Shown here in pieces: positions 9,250 to 19,655 of a DNA stretch of 64,000 nt. The stretch spans positions 124,001 to 188,000 of the forward strand of contig JACQDN010000030.1 of the NCBI GenBank assembly GCA_016201105.1, read 5' to 3'. The notes under the pieces are model-generated. The model saw only the letters and a program-made list of their open reading frames with translations, did not search any database and had not been told where the DNA came from. The position numbers were made by a program, and so were the translations under genes. Position 1 is the stretch's first letter. Each line of letters starts with the position of its first letter. The stretch is from Pseudomonadota bacterium. GTDB taxonomy: Bacteria; Pseudomonadota; Alphaproteobacteria; Micropepsales; Micropepsaceae.

Positions 9250-9690
9250 CTACCACGTCCCCACATTCGGCATCGATAGCCACGGCTCTGCCGGCGGTTT
9301 TGAACCGCCTTCCTGTAACAGCTCGATGGAAATCCCGTCGGGCGAGCGGACGAAAGCCATGTGGCCGTCGCGCGGTGGGCGGTTGATGGTGACGCCGCCT
9401 TTCATCAAGCGGTCGCAGGTCGCATAGATATCGTCGACGCGATAGGCGAGGTGGCCGAAATTGCGCCCGCCTTTGTAGTCTTCCGGATCCCAATTGTAAG
9501 TGAGCTCGACCAGCGGCGCTTGGGTGTCTTTGGCGTGCGGCACATCCGCCGGCGCGGAAAGAAACACCAGTGTGAAGCGGCCCTTCTCGTTCTCGACGCG
9601 GCGGACTTCCTTCAGCCCGAGCTTGTTGCAATAGAAATCCAGCGAGGCGTCCAGATTGGAAACGCGGACCATGGTGTGCAGATAGCGCAT
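9250..9690 (-). CDS. gloA: Lactoylglutathione lyase (glyoxalase I)
   Basis: Converts the methylglyoxal-glutathione hemithioacetal to S-lactoylglutathione, removing toxic methylglyoxal. At 146 residues it is a standard single-chain vicinal-oxygen-chelate enzyme. The four metal ligands are all visible: H5, E62, H80 and E123. The ATG at 9690 is chosen because the family begins with the RYLHTMVRV strand carrying H5; the upstream reading frame overlaps the preceding gene. It follows the universal stress gene by 13 bases, so the two are probably one stress-linked operon. Confidence 0.9.
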   Translation of the reverse strand: MRYLHTMVRVSNLDASLDFYCNKLGLKEVRRVENEKGRFTLVFLSAPADVPHAKDTQAPLVELTYNWDPEDYKGGRNFGHLAYRVDDIYATCDRLMKGGVTINRPPRDGHMAFVRSPDGISIELLQEGGSKPPAEPWLSMPNVGTW

Positions 9691-9703
9691 GGGATTGTCC
9701 TTT

Positions 9704-10213
9704 TTAGGCCAGCACGTCGATCTCGTCGTCGGAGAGACTGCCGGGCACGATGGTGACTGGGATGGGATGGGCGCCCCCGGTGGCAAACGTGCTGACGAGC
9801 GGACCGGGCCCCTCTTTCGACGGGCTGGCCGCCAACACCAGAATCGAGATGTCCTTGTCGTTCTTCAGGATCTCGATCAGGCAATCCTTGGGGGCGCCAT
9901 GAGCGATGACAAGCTCCGAGAAAATCCCCGACAAGTCGTTCACGAGCTTGGCGGCGTTGTGGATGAGATTTTCTGCTTCCTGATGGGCCTCGTCCTTCAT
10001 GATCTCTTCGACGCCGCGCCATTGTTGAAAATCGGCCGGCTGAGCGACACAGAGAAGGCTGACACGCCCGCCGGTGTGCTGGGCGCGGCGGGTGGCGAAA
10101 CGGATCGCCACCTTGCACTCGGGCGTCTTGTCCACGACGACGAGGAATTTGCGCGGGCGCAGCAGGGCGGCGCGCGCAGGCTCGGGCGGTGGTGAAGGGG
10201 GAGCGGCGCTCAT
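9704..10213 (-). CDS. Universal stress protein (UspA family)
   Basis: A 169-residue cytoplasmic protein. After a proline/alanine-rich N-terminal tail of about 25 residues comes the USP fold, beginning FLVVVDKTPECKVAIRFA and ending with an ILVLAASP strand followed by PVTIVPG. The classical G-2X-G-9X-G ATP-binding pattern is not clear, so nucleotide binding is uncertain. The ATG at 10213 is used; the longer frame upstream is translation of a Family A repeat. First gene of the usp-gloA operon. Confidence 0.82.
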   Translation of the reverse strand: MSAAPPSPPPEPARAALLRPRKFLVVVDKTPECKVAIRFATRRAQHTGGRVSLLCVAQPADFQQWRGVEEIMKDEAHQEAENLIHNAAKLVNDLSGIFSELVIAHGAPKDCLIEILKNDKDISILVLAASPSKEGPGPLVSTFATGGAHPIPVTIVPGSLSDDEIDVLA

Positions 10214-10258
10214 ATGAATGATTTTGGCATTTTGAGCGCATTGCGAGCAACACCACCT

Positions 10259-10397
10259 ACCCTCCCTCGGGAGGGTCGAAAAATTCGGGAGCGGTAGCGA
10301 GCGGATTTTTCGGGGAGGATCAGGAGAGTAGAGCTCTCCCTTCCACATCCTCCCCGAAATCTGCTTCGCAGATTTCGACCCTCCCGAGAGAGGGTGG
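10259..10397. repeat. Palindromic repeat, Family A, copy 3
   Basis: Inverted pair: TACCCTCCCTCGGGAGGGTCG on the left and CGACCCTCCCGAGAGAGGGTGG on the right, with inner CGAAAAATTCGGG...CGGATTTTTCGGGG and CCCCGAAATCTGC/GCAGATTTCG stems. It lies between mutS and the usp gene, which run in the same direction, 11 bases past the mutS stop. Confidence 0.8.
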
Positions 10398-10408
10398 GCG
10401 GCGTTCTA

Positions 10409-13144
10409 TTATTTCGCCCCAAGCTTGGCCTTGAGCGCGTAGATCAGTTCCAGCGCCTCGCGCGGTGACAGAGCATCGGGCGATGTCTCGCGCAACGTGT
10501 CCTCTACGGCACTGGCTTTGGTTTCCGGCTTCGCGGTCGGCGCTACCGAGAACAGCGGCAGATCGTCGATGCGGGCGAGCGGCTTGTGACCTTCGCGGCC
10601 CTCTTCCAAAGCGCGCAGCACGTCTTCGGCGCGCGCGACGACGGCGGCTGGGAGGCCTGCAAGTTTGGCCACGTGAATCCCGTAGGAGCGGTCCGCCGCA
10701 CCGGGCGCGACTTCATGCAGGAAGACGATGGTGTCGTTCCATTCGCTGACGCGCATGGTCACGCAGGTCATGGACGAAAGCCGTTCGGCCAGCGCCGTCA
10801 TCTCGTGGTAGTGGGTGGCGAACAGGGCGCGCGATCTGTTTTTCTCGTGCAGATGTTCGGCCGTAGCCCACGCAATGGCGAGACCGTCGAAGGTGGCGGT
10901 GCCGCGGCCGATCTCGTCGAGAATGACGAGGCTTCGTTCCGTCGCCTGGTTGAGAATGGCGGCGGTCTCCACCATTTCGACCATGAAGGTGGAGCGCCCG
11001 CGCGCCAGATCGTCGGCCGCGCCCACGCGGGAGAACAAGCGGTCCACGATTCCGATATGCGCGCTTTGCGCCGGCACAAAGGCGCCCATCTGCGCCAAGA
11101 TCGCGATCAACGCATTCTGGCGCAGGAAGGTGGATTTGCCGGCCATGTTGGGGCCAGTGACGAGCCATAACCGTCCCGCGCTCTCACCTTCGTTCTTTGG
11201 CGAGAGATCGCAATCGTTGGGCACGAAGGGCTTGGCGGATTCCGACGCAAGCGCTGCTTCCACCACCGGATGACGCCCGCGCGAAATCCTGAAGGTGAGG
11301 CTGTCGTCGACTTTCGGGCGCACCAGACGCCGCTGGACCGCAAGTTCGGCGAGCGCGGTGGAAACATCGAGAACCGCCAGCGCATCGGCGACTTGGGCGA
11401 GCGCCGCACTTGTATCCAAAGCCAGCGCCACCAACCCATCGAACAATTCGCGCTCGATGGCGATCGCCTGATCCGCCGCCTGCGAGATGCGGCTCGCCAG
11501 GGATGCCAGTTCGTCGGTCGAAAAACGCACCGCGCTGCCGATGGTCTGGCGATGACGGAAGGTCTGGCGCAACTCCGCGGTCTGCAATTTGTCGGCGTGA
11601 ACCGGCGTCGTTTCGATGAAATAACCCAGCACGCCGTTGTGCTTGATGCGCAACGATGCGACGGCGCTGAGCTCGCGATAGCGCTGCTCCAGCGAAGCGA
11701 TGACGCGCCGGCTTTCGTCGCGCAGGCTTCGCACTTCGTCCAGCGGCGCATGACTGCCGGCCGCAATGAAACCGCCGTCACGCGACAAGAACGGCGGTTC
11801 CTCCACCAAAAGGAATTCCAGACGATCCGAAAGAGTACTTGCTGCCGCAACGCCTTCGACGAGCGCATTGCGCGCGGCGGCGATTTCGCCCGCTGCCGGT
11901 TTCAGCGGATCGCCGAAGCCATCGAGATTCTTGCGCAAGTCGCGCGCGGCCTTGAGACCGTCGCGCAGGTTTGCAAGATCGCGCGGACCGCCGCGCCCCA
12001 CCGAGAGCCGCGCCAAGGCGCGCGCGATATCCGGCGCACTCTTCAATGACCCGCGCAGATCGCGGCGCAAATCGCTTTCCGACACGAAATAGGCAACAGC
12101 GTCGTGCCGCGAGGAAATGACCGCCGGTTCGGTGAGCGGAGAGCTCAAGCGCGATGCCAACTCCCGCGCGCCGGCACCCGTGACCGTAAAGTCGATGGTG
12201 GCAAGCAAGCTGCCACTGCGTGTGCCGGTGAGCGTTTCGCAGAGTTCGAGATTGCGCCGCGTTGCGGCATCGATCGCCATGAAGGCGCGCTCGGCCACGC
12301 GCGCAATCGGCCTGAGGACGGGAAGCTTGCCCTTTTGCGTCAGCTCCAGATAGCCGACCAGCGCGCCGGCGGCGGAGAGCTCGGCGCGCGAGAAATTGCC
12401 GAATGCGTCCAGCGCGGCGACGCGATAGAGAGACTTGAGCGCGCGCTCGCCGCTGGCGGAATCGAATTTGATCGACGGCAGGGGCGAGAGCGCGGGGCCG
12501 AGCGCCTTGAGCATCGGCCCCAAGAGTTCGTCGGCCAGCAAACCGTCGGGCGCCAGCACTTCGCGCGGTGAAAGCCTCGCCAATTCACCGGCAACGTCGG
12601 CGGGCCGTACCGCCCCCACCACGAATGCTCCGGCCGACATGTCGGCACACGCCAGCGCGAAATCTGCGCCCGCACGGCCCAGCGCCACCAGCATGTTGGC
12701 CGAACGCGCTTCCAGCAGCGAATCTTCGGTGAGCGTGCCTGGCGTCACCAGGCGGATGACTTCGCGCCGCACCACCGATTTGGCGCCGCGCTTCTTGGCT
12801 TCGAGCGGGTCTTCCACCTGCTCGCAGACTGCGACGCGGAAGCCTTTGCGGATGAGCTTTTCCAGATATTGCTCGGCGGCATGCACCGGCACCCCGCACA
12901 TCGGGATATCGTCGCCCCGATGCTTGCCACGCTTGGTCAGCGCGATGTCGAGGGCCTCGGACGCTTTCACCGCATCGGCGAAGAACAACTCGTAAAAATC
13001 GCCCATGCGGTAGAACAGCAGATAGTCTTCATGGGCCGCCTTGATCTCCAGATATTGCGCCATCATAGGCGTGGCGCCCGCGATATCCTGATTGGCGATC
13101 TCAGGATTGGCCGCGTCCGGATTGCTGGCTACGTGCTCGTTCAT
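10409..13144 (-). CDS. mutS: DNA mismatch repair protein MutS
   Basis: Recognises mismatches and small loops and starts methyl-directed repair. 911 residues, the normal size. The mismatch-binding Phe-x-Glu motif is in GDFYELFF (F50, E52). The C-terminal ATPase has Walker A GPNMAGKST, an STFMVEMVETAAIL core stretch and Walker B DEIGRGT. The ATG at 13144 is chosen: it leaves about 25 non-conserved residues before the MAQYLEIKAAHEDYLLFYRMGDF block, while the longer frame to 13279 crosses into the divergent maeB promoter region. Confidence 0.96.
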   Translation of the reverse strand: MNEHVASNPDAANPEIANQDIAGATPMMAQYLEIKAAHEDYLLFYRMGDFYELFFADAVKASEALDIALTKRGKHRGDDIPMCGVPVHAAEQYLEKLIRKGFRVAVCEQVEDPLEAKKRGAKSVVRREVIRLVTPGTLTEDSLLEARSANMLVALGRAGADFALACADMSAGAFVVGAVRPADVAGELARLSPREVLAPDGLLADELLGPMLKALGPALSPLPSIKFDSASGERALKSLYRVAALDAFGNFSRAELSAAGALVGYLELTQKGKLPVLRPIARVAERAFMAIDAATRRNLELCETLTGTRSGSLLATIDFTVTGAGARELASRLSSPLTEPAVISSRHDAVAYFVSESDLRRDLRGSLKSAPDIARALARLSVGRGGPRDLANLRDGLKAARDLRKNLDGFGDPLKPAAGEIAAARNALVEGVAAASTLSDRLEFLLVEEPPFLSRDGGFIAAGSHAPLDEVRSLRDESRRVIASLEQRYRELSAVASLRIKHNGVLGYFIETTPVHADKLQTAELRQTFRHRQTIGSAVRFSTDELASLASRISQAADQAIAIERELFDGLVALALDTSAALAQVADALAVLDVSTALAELAVQRRLVRPKVDDSLTFRISRGRHPVVEAALASESAKPFVPNDCDLSPKNEGESAGRLWLVTGPNMAGKSTFLRQNALIAILAQMGAFVPAQSAHIGIVDRLFSRVGAADDLARGRSTFMVEMVETAAILNQATERSLVILDEIGRGTATFDGLAIAWATAEHLHEKNRSRALFATHYHEMTALAERLSSMTCVTMRVSEWNDTIVFLHEVAPGAADRSYGIHVAKLAGLPAAVVARAEDVLRALEEGREGHKPLARIDDLPLFSVAPTAKPETKASAVEDTLRETSPDALSPREALELIYALKAKLGAK

Positions 13145-13257
13145 GGCCGGGACGGTAGCAGATCGATGCTGGGCCCGAACTGTCTGCGGCGCTTTCGAGG
13201 TTGAAAGCCCAGCCGCAACAAGCCGATATTCTGTGGATTGGTACCCACGGAACACCC

Positions 13258-15510
13258 ATGACCACCCCCAAGCGCCCAACCTTTACCGACGAAGAAGCCC
13301 TTGCCTTTCACGCGAGCGGCAAGCCTGGAAAAATCGAAATCACGCCGACCAAGCCGATGGCGACACAGCGCGATCTTTCGCTGGCCTATTCGCCGGGCGT
13401 AGCAGCCCCGGTGCGCGCCATCGCCGCCAATCCCGACGCCGTCTTCGACTACACCGCGCGCGGCAATCTGGTCGCAGTCATTACCAACGGCACGGCCATC
13501 CTGGGCTTGGGCGACCTCGGCGCACTCGCCTCCAAGCCGGTGATGGAAGGCAAGGCTGTTCTCTTCAAGCGCTTTGCGGACGTGGACGCCATAGACCTGG
13601 AAGTCGACACCACCGACATCGACGCCTTCATCGGCGCAGTGCGCTATCTCGGTCCCAGTTTCGGCGGCATCAATCTGGAAGACATCAAGGCGCCCGACTG
13701 CTTCGTGATCGAAGAGCGGCTGCGCGCGCTGATGGACATTCCCGTTTTCCATGACGACCAGCATGGCACGGCCATCATCTCCACCGCCGGCATCATCAAT
13801 GCGCTGCATCTGACGGGGCGGAAAATCGAAGACATCAAGGTGGTGGTGAACGGCGCGGGCTCGGCAGGCATCGCCTGCCTGGAACTGCTCAAGGCCAGAG
13901 GCCTGCCCAATGCCAATGCGATCCTTTGCGATTCCAAGGGCGTGATCTATCGCGGCCGCACCAGCGGCATGAACCAGTGGAAGAGCGCGCATGCGGTGGA
14001 CACCAAGGCGCGCACGCTGGAAGACGCGCTGGTCGATTGCGATCTCTTCCTCGGACTTTCGGTGAAAGGCGCGGTGACGCAGAAGATGGTGAAGACGATG
14101 GCGAAGGCGCCCATCATCTTCGCCATGGCCAATCCGGATCCCGAGATCACGCCGGAAGAAGTCAAAGCCGTTCGCCCCGATGCGATCGTCGCCACGGGGC
14201 GCAGCGACTACCCCAACCAGGTCAACAATGTGCTGGGCTTTCCCTACATCTTCCGCGGCGCGCTCGATGTGCGCGCCCGCACCATCAACGAAGCCATGAA
14301 ACTTGCCGCGGCCGAGGCGCTGGCGGAACTCGCGCGCGAGGACGTGCCCGACGAAGTGGCGGCGGCCTATCGTGGCGCCCGTCCTGTCTATGGACCCGAC
14401 TACATCATTCCCGTGCCGTTCGATCCCAGGCTTATCAGCCGCGTATCGTCGGCAGTGGCGGAAGCCGCGGTCGCTACCGGCGTGGCGCGGCGGCAATTAA
14501 AGGACGCCGACACCTATCGCTACCAGCTTTCGGCGCGCCTCGATCCCTCCGCAGCTCTCTTCCAGCGCATCACGTCCTCCGTGCGCGCCAATCCTAAACG
14601 CGTCGTGTTCGCCGAAGGCGAAGAAGCATCGGTGATCCGCGCGGCTGCGGCGTTCCAGAACTCCGGGCTGGGGCGCGCGCTGTTGGTTGGGCGCGAAGAG
14701 GTCATCAAAACGGGGATCAAGAACGCCGGGCTGGAAGATACCGCGCTCGAAATTCGCACGCCGCATTCCGCCCGCGATGCTTCGATCTATATCGACGCGC
14801 TGTACAAACGCCTGCAGCGCAAGGGCACGCTTTATCGCGACGTCGTTCGCATGGTGACCAACGACCGCAATGTCTATGCCGCCTCCATGCTGGTGGCGGG
14901 CGATGCGGACGCCATGGTGACCGGGGTGACGCGGTCGTATCAAGTCGCGCTCAACGACGTGCGGTTGATACTCGATCCGCCGAAGGGCGAACGCCCCATC
15001 GGCGTCATGCTGATCTTCACCAAAGGGCGGGTGCTCTTCGTCGCCGACACAAGCGTCCACGAGATGCCCACGGCGCAGGAACTGGCCGAGATCGCCATGC
15101 AGGTGGCCAAAGTCGCCAAGAATTTCGGCTATGTGCCGCGCGTGGCGATGCTTGCGTCTTCCACCTTCGGTTTCCCGCGCAGCGAACGCAGCGAGCGCAT
15201 CGTGGAAGCCGTGCATATCCTCGATCGCTACGGCGTCGACTTCGAATATGACGGCGAGATCGCCGTGGATGTCGCGCTCGACCGCGAGAAGATGGCGATC
15301 TTTCCCTTCTGCCGGCTCACCGACACGGCCAATGTGCTGGTGATGCCGGCGATCCACTCCGCGTCCATCTCCACCAAACTGCTGCAGCAGATCGGCGGGG
15401 CCACCATGATGGGACCGCTGCTGGTGGGCCTGGAGAAGCCGGTGCAGATCGCCCCGCTCGGCGCCAAGATGAGCGAGATCTACAACGCCGCGGTGATTGC
15501 AGCGCTGTGA
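13258..15510 (+). CDS. maeB: NADP-dependent malic enzyme with phosphotransacetylase-like C-terminus
   Basis: Oxidatively decarboxylates malate to pyruvate and NADPH, linking the TCA cycle to gluconeogenesis and lipid synthesis. 750 residues. The N-terminal 430 residues are malic enzyme ([24 protein letters not shown](P) loop [16 protein letters not shown]). The C-terminal 320 residues are a phosphotransacetylase-like domain that in this class acts in regulation by acetyl-CoA rather than catalysis. The ATG at 13258 is used; an upstream in-frame start at 13201 adds a non-conserved leader. pckA, which works at the same metabolic node, is also in this window. Confidence 0.95.
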   Translation: MTTPKRPTFTDEEALAFHASGKPGKIEITPTKPMATQRDLSLAYSPGVAAPVRAIAANPDAVFDYTARGNLVAVITNGTAILGLGDLGALASKPVMEGKAVLFKRFADVDAIDLEVDTTDIDAFIGAVRYLGPSFGGINLEDIKAPDCFVIEERLRALMDIPVFHDDQHGTAIISTAGIINALHLTGRKIEDIKVVVNGAGSAGIACLELLKARGLPNANAILCDSKGVIYRGRTSGMNQWKSAHAVDTKARTLEDALVDCDLFLGLSVKGAVTQKMVKTMAKAPIIFAMANPDPEITPEEVKAVRPDAIVATGRSDYPNQVNNVLGFPYIFRGALDVRARTINEAMKLAAAEALAELAREDVPDEVAAAYRGARPVYGPDYIIPVPFDPRLISRVSSAVAEAAVATGVARRQLKDADTYRYQLSARLDPSAALFQRITSSVRANPKRVVFAEGEEASVIRAAAAFQNSGLGRALLVGREEVIKTGIKNAGLEDTALEIRTPHSARDASIYIDALYKRLQRKGTLYRDVVRMVTNDRNVYAASMLVAGDADAMVTGVTRSYQVALNDVRLILDPPKGERPIGVMLIFTKGRVLFVADTSVHEMPTAQELAEIAMQVAKVAKNFGYVPRVAMLASSTFGFPRSERSERIVEAVHILDRYGVDFEYDGEIAVDVALDREKMAIFPFCRLTDTANVLVMPAIHSASISTKLLQQIGGATMMGPLLVGLEKPVQIAPLGAKMSEIYNAAVIAAL

Positions 15511-15548
15511 CCTTCGCCGCAGCGTCAGTCGTCTAGAAACAAGTATGA

Positions 15549-15710
15549 TTCACGCGGAGACGCGAAGACGCGGAGGTATCGAGTTTGTTTTGATATCTCG
15601 CGACTTTTCCAGAACTGTTACTGGCGCGCTTTGCGCGCCAAAATAAATTATCTACGAAACAGGCGCACCGGAGACTGGATATCTCCGCGGCTCCGCGTGA
15701 ACCATTCCTT
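15549..15710. repeat. Palindromic repeat, Family B, copy 1
   Basis: Outer arms TTCACGCGGAGACGCG (left) and CGCGGCTCCGCGTGAA (right) surround a central palindrome GGCGCGCTTTGCGCGCC (15623-15639). It occupies the 270-base gap between the converging maeB and transglutaminase genes, in which I see nothing else. Confidence 0.8.
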
Positions 15711-15780
15711 TTTCTTCAACCGAGCGCTTGTGCCCCAAGCAGAATCACCGGCGCTACAACAGCGAAAAGCGAGAATTCTT

Positions 15781-16749
15781 TTATTGCTGCTGCTGTTGCT
15801 GCTGGTGATAGAACTGCTCGGCCTTCGCAGGCTTCTCCACCGCCTGCATCATCGGGCGTGCCACGCGCAGGAATTCTCCGTGGCGGATCGGCGCCTGTGT
15901 CGGCTGTACGCTGACGGAAATCGCAAGCTCGGATTCCGCATTGCCTTTGTAGGTGCCTCGCGTCGGGGGAACGTCGGCGTAGTCGCGGCCCACCGCGACG
16001 CGGATGTGGCGCTCGCCGGCCATGATGTTGTTGGTGGGATCGAACCCGATCCAGCCCAGGCTCGGCAGATAGGCTTCCACCCAGGCATGCGTCGCGTCTT
16101 CGCCGGAGCGGTCCTGGTTCTTGCGGCGATGATGGAGATAGCCAGACACATAGCGCGCCGGAATTCCCCAACCGCGTGCGACCGCGATCATGATATGCGC
16201 GAAGTCCTGGCAGACGCCGCGGCTTTCCTTAAGCGCCGTTTCAATCGGCGAGTGGACTTCGGTGACACCCACTTCGTAGTCGAAAGCATCGTGGATGACC
16301 TTGCTCAAATGCCTGAGCGCGGTGAGCGGATCGCCTGCGGGTTGGGTCAGTCCGTGCTCGACGGTGAACTGCGAGAGCGCGCCGGAATCGTGCACGAACT
16401 TGGACGGTTCCAGCAGATCGAAATGATCGGCCGTGAGATTGTAGCTGTTATAGCGCTGCCACTCCAAAGGATCGACGCTTTCCGGCGGCGGCGGCAAGAC
16501 CGTCATCTCGACAATCGCTTGGGTTTCGATGCGCAGTTCTTGATGCGCCCGCAGCGCGTTGAAATGATAGACGGCGTTTCCGAGGTAGTCGGTATAGGCA
16601 TAAAGCTGTGCGCGCGGATTGGTGACGATCTGAAAGCTGCGAAGCGCCTGCGGCCCTTCCGAGCGCGGCTGCATGCGCAATTCCATCACGCTTTCGCGCA
16701 CCGGCGCGGAATAGCGAAAACGGGTGATGTGGCGGATGGAGTAATGCAT
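15781..16749 (-). CDS. Bacterial transglutaminase-like protein
   Basis: A 322-residue cysteine-protease-fold protein (COG1305 type) with an N-terminal beta domain and a transglutaminase core. The catalytic triad is visible: C180 in SRGVCQDFAH, H221 in DATHAWVEAY and D237 in GFDPTNN. The C-terminus ends in a run of seven glutamines from a CAG/CAA tract (15784-15812 region), an odd low-complexity tail. Its ATG shares one base with the stop codon of the alpha-E gene (TGATG), so the two are translationally coupled. It may hydrolyse or cross-link a peptide made by the ATP-grasp partner; this is unproven. Confidence 0.88.
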   Translation of the reverse strand: MHYSIRHITRFRYSAPVRESVMELRMQPRSEGPQALRSFQIVTNPRAQLYAYTDYLGNAVYHFNALRAHQELRIETQAIVEMTVLPPPPESVDPLEWQRYNSYNLTADHFDLLEPSKFVHDSGALSQFTVEHGLTQPAGDPLTALRHLSKVIHDAFDYEVGVTEVHSPIETALKESRGVCQDFAHIMIAVARGWGIPARYVSGYLHHRRKNQDRSGEDATHAWVEAYLPSLGWIGFDPTNNIMAGERHIRVAVGRDYADVPPTRGTYKGNAESELAISVSVQPTQAPIRHGEFLRVARPMMQAVEKPAKAEQFYHQQQQQQQ

Positions 16750-17705
16750 CAGAGCACCGCTTCGGCGTCGTAGACGATATAGGCGCTGAAGACGGCGTTG
16801 TGGATCTCCTCGCATTGCTTGGAAATGTCTTCGAGGAACTTGTCGATCGAGCTGCCCGTCAAATCGTCGAACTGGCCGAAATCGACGGCGGCTTTCAGCC
16901 GTCCCGCCAGACGTTCGGCTTGCGCGCGGCGCGCGGGCGGCACACCGGGTGCCACGTGATGCAGCGCCTCCACCACCCGATCGATGGCGAAACGCACGGA
17001 ATGGGGAAATTCGGAATCGAACAGCAGGAATTGCGCGATGCGATCGGCGCGGATGGCCGCGGTGTGTTCCTTGCAGTAGGGCTCGAAGGCCGTGCAAAAC
17101 TTGAGCAGCACCAGCCAGTCGAAATATTTGGGTGGCGGCGGCGGCGCGCCGTATCCCAGCGCCACGATGCCGAAATGGATGTCGAGCAGGCGGCTGACGA
17201 GCTGGGCCCGTTCGATGAAGCGGCCCATCTCCAGAAAGTGCCAACCTTCGCCGTGGCGCAACGTTGTGTAGGTGAGGCCGCCCAAAGTGTAGAGGTCCTC
17301 CATCACATCGCGGAAGAAGCGCGCGGGCTGATGCACCCAAATGGAATCGATCGTGACGGTCTGCAGCTGCAAATAAAGCCCGTTGAGACGTTCCCACACT
17401 TCGGTGGAAAGCTGCTCGCGCACCTGGCGGGCATTGTCGCGGGCAAATCGCAGCGAACTGACCAGCGACGAAGAATTATCGCGGTCGAAAGCCAGCGCTT
17501 GGGTGACGACGAAGGCGTCGGAATGCTCGCTTACCGATTCTTCGGCGGCGAGGGCGCCCACCACGCGCCGCCAGGAAGCGTCGGCGTCTTCACGCGACTG
17601 CTCCACCATCGATTCCAGCTTGACCGCGAGAAGGCGCGAGGTGTGCTCGGCGCGTTCCAGATAACGCGCCATCCAATAGAGACTGTCCGCGACGCGGCTT
17701 AGCAT
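16749..17705 (-). CDS. Alpha-E domain protein (DUF403)
   Basis: A 318-residue all-helical protein beginning MLSRVADSLYWMARYLERAEHTSRLL, the typical alpha-E start, with conserved aromatic/acidic helices such as SIWVHQPARFFRD and WHFLEMGRFIERAQLVSRLLD. The fold has no established enzymatic activity. It is nearly always encoded with a circularly permuted ATP-grasp protein and a transglutaminase, as here, and comparative genomics has proposed a peptide-synthesis or modification system. The ATG at 17705 is preferred over one four codons upstream because it matches the family start. Confidence 0.88.
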   Translation of the reverse strand: MLSRVADSLYWMARYLERAEHTSRLLAVKLESMVEQSREDADASWRRVVGALAAEESVSEHSDAFVVTQALAFDRDNSSSLVSSLRFARDNARQVREQLSTEVWERLNGLYLQLQTVTIDSIWVHQPARFFRDVMEDLYTLGGLTYTTLRHGEGWHFLEMGRFIERAQLVSRLLDIHFGIVALGYGAPPPPPKYFDWLVLLKFCTAFEPYCKEHTAAIRADRIAQFLLFDSEFPHSVRFAIDRVVEALHHVAPGVPPARRAQAERLAGRLKAAVDFGQFDDLTGSSIDKFLEDISKQCEEIHNAVFSAYIVYDAEAVL

Positions 17706-17717
17706 GGTGCACCACAT

Positions 17718-17823
17718 ATGCTTCTGGGCTGCGCTTCGCGCAGCACCTCAGCATGACGCGCGGGGAGGATGCCCGTGATCCTGAGGTGCGAAACCGAGCA
17801 CAGCGAGGGAGAGCCCCGAAGGA
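17718..17823. repeat. Dispersed palindromic repeat, Family C
   Basis: The gap between the ATP-grasp and alpha-E genes contains GCTGCGCTTCGCGCAGC (hairpin) and a GATCCTGAGGTGCG...CCCCGAAGGATC arrangement with flanking GATCCT/AGGATC ends. This resembles the common alphaproteobacterial intergenic repeat that reads ATCCTTCGG...CCTCAGGAT. Only one copy is seen in the window. Confidence 0.5.
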
Positions 17824-19353
17824 TCATTCGCTCAACACCCAGGTATCTTTCGAACCGCCGCCCTGGCTCGAATTGACGACGAGACTGCCGCGGCGGAGCG
17901 CGACGCGCGTCAAGCCTCCCGGCACGATGCGCGTTTCCTCGCCGGTGAGAATGAAGGGGCGCAGATCGACATGGCGCGCTTCGACGCCGCCCTCGACATA
18001 AGTGGGCGACGTCGAGAGCTGGATGGTGGGTTGCGCGATATAGTTTTCCGGATCGCTTTTCAGCTTTTGCGCAAACGCGTCACGTTCAGGCTGGCTGGCA
18101 TGCGGACCCACCAGCATGCCGTAACCACCCGATTCCCCCACCGCCTTCACCACCAGCTTGTCGAGATTGGCGAGCACGTGAGAGAGCGATTTTTCCTCGC
18201 GGCAGAGGAAGGTCTCGACATTTTCCAGGATCGGCTCTTCAGAGAGATAGTAGCGGATCAGCCGCGGCACATAGGCATAGACCGCCTTGTCGTCGGCGAC
18301 ACCGGTGCCAAGAGCGTTGGCGATGGCGACATTGCCGGCGCGATAAGCGTTGAAGATGCCGGGGACGCCAAGCTCGGAATCGTCGCGGAAGATCAGCGGA
18401 TCGACGAAATCGTCGTCGACCCGGCGATAGATGACGTCGATGCGCTTGAGGCCGCTGGTGGTGCGCATGTAGACGGCGTTGTCGTTGACCAGAAGATCGC
18501 GGCCTTCGACCAGTTCCACGCCCATCTGGCGGGCGAGGAAGGCGTGCTCGAAATAGGCGGAATTGAAGACGCCGGGCGTGAGCACCGCGATGGAAACATC
18601 TTCCTGAAACGGCACCAGCGATTTGAGCGTGGTCAGCAATTCCTGCGGATAATGTTCGATGGGGCGCACGCTCGCGGCGCGAAACACGCCGGGAAAGGCG
18701 CGGCGCACCACATCGCGATTGGCGAGCATGTAAGAGACGCCCGACGGAACGCGCAGATTGTCTTCCAGCACGACGAAGGCGCCGTCCTCGCGGCGCACCA
18801 GATCGGTGCCGCAGACATTCACATAGGCTCCGTGCGGCACGGAGACGCCGCGCATTTCGCGGCGATAGTGCTTGGAGCCGTAGATCATGCCGCGCGGCAC
18901 GATCCCGTCCTTCAGCACGCGCCCCTCGGAATAGATGTCGCGCAGAAAAAGATTGAGCGCGGTCACGCGCTGCTTGATGCCGGCATCGACACGCGCCCAT
19001 TCTTGCCCCGTCACGATGCGCGGCAGAAGATCGGTCGGGATGATGCGTTCGGTCGCCTGCGAATCGGAATAGACGGTGAAGGTGATGCCTTGCTGCAGGA
19101 AGGATTGCTCGCAGGCCTGCTGGCGGCGGCTCAATTCTTCCGGGGCCAAGCTGAGAAGACGGCTGTTGAGCGCGGCATAGTGCGGCCGCACGCCGCCGCC
19201 ATGGGCGAACATCTCGTCGTATGCGGCGCCCAGAACATATTGCTTGTAAGGAGCATCGCGGCCGGGTCGTGCGTCGTTGCCCGTGCCATCCATGGCGCCA
19301 TCCATGGCATTGGCGCCGAAGTCTTCCGTGTTCTGAAGAACCCCCTGCTGCAT
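17824..19353 (-). CDS. Circularly permuted type 2 ATP-grasp protein
   Basis: A predicted ligase of about 509 residues that would join a carboxylate and an amine using ATP (DUF404/407, COG2308). Visible family blocks include [11 protein letters not shown], the [21 protein letters not shown] stretch, [37 protein letters not shown] and the C-terminal [12 protein letters not shown]. First gene of the operon with alpha-E and transglutaminase. The start is uncertain: ATG 19353 is given; a GTG at 19434 and an ATG at 19305 are alternatives, and none has a clear ribosome site. The substrate and product are unknown. Confidence 0.88.
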   Translation of the reverse strand: MQQGVLQNTEDFGANAMDGAMDGTGNDARPGRDAPYKQYVLGAAYDEMFAHGGGVRPHYAALNSRLLSLAPEELSRRQQACEQSFLQQGITFTVYSDSQATERIIPTDLLPRIVTGQEWARVDAGIKQRVTALNLFLRDIYSEGRVLKDGIVPRGMIYGSKHYRREMRGVSVPHGAYVNVCGTDLVRREDGAFVVLEDNLRVPSGVSYMLANRDVVRRAFPGVFRAASVRPIEHYPQELLTTLKSLVPFQEDVSIAVLTPGVFNSAYFEHAFLARQMGVELVEGRDLLVNDNAVYMRTTSGLKRIDVIYRRVDDDFVDPLIFRDDSELGVPGIFNAYRAGNVAIANALGTGVADDKAVYAYVPRLIRYYLSEEPILENVETFLCREEKSLSHVLANLDKLVVKAVGESGGYGMLVGPHASQPERDAFAQKLKSDPENYIAQPTIQLSTSPTYVEGGVEARHVDLRPFILTGEETRIVPGGLTRVALRRGSLVVNSSQGGGSKDTWVLSE

Positions 19354-19443
19354 ATGCGAAATGAGACGGGCTGGGACTGACGCCGTCAAGCAGACGAGTT
19401 GGCTCGGATACGTTTTTGAGTCCGATTGAATCACCCAACATCG

Positions 19444-19524
19444 TCATGGCCGGGCTTGTCCCGGCCACCCAAGATCGCCTCTGCCGATCACGATCCTGGG
19501 TGGACCGCCACGAGGGCGGCCATG
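19444..19524. repeat. Dispersed palindromic repeat, Family D
   Basis: Imperfect inverted arms CATGGCCGGGCTTGTCCCGG (19445 on) and GGTGGACCGCCACGAGGGCG (19499 on, complement side) form a large hairpin. The sequence matches the GTCATGGCCGGGCTTGTCCCGG type of repeat that is common between genes in alphaproteobacteria. It lies in the 420-base gene-free stretch between the ATP-grasp start and dnaK. Confidence 0.55.
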
Positions 19525-19626
19525 GCGGTTCTAGATGGAATCCAAGGGGGCTCTCGCTGAAGGTCCGCAAGTCCGCAGCCCCTTGATTTCAAGGCCCGTT
19601 TCGGGTGCTGGTTGCCGCCCGTTTGT

Positions 19627-19655
19627 CTTGCAGCCCCAGACCCCCACCCCTATAT
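19627..19655 (+). promoter_or_regulatory. Putative heat-shock (RpoH) promoter of dnaK
   Basis: CTTGCA at 19627-19632 and CCTATAT at 19649-19655 with a 16-base spacer resemble the alphaproteobacterial RpoH pattern (CTTG about 17 bases CYTATAT). It lies 122 bases before the dnaK ATG. No CIRCE element was found. Two copies of a TTG(A/G)TTTCAAGGCC sequence flank the promoter (about 19582 and 19676). Confidence 0.55.
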
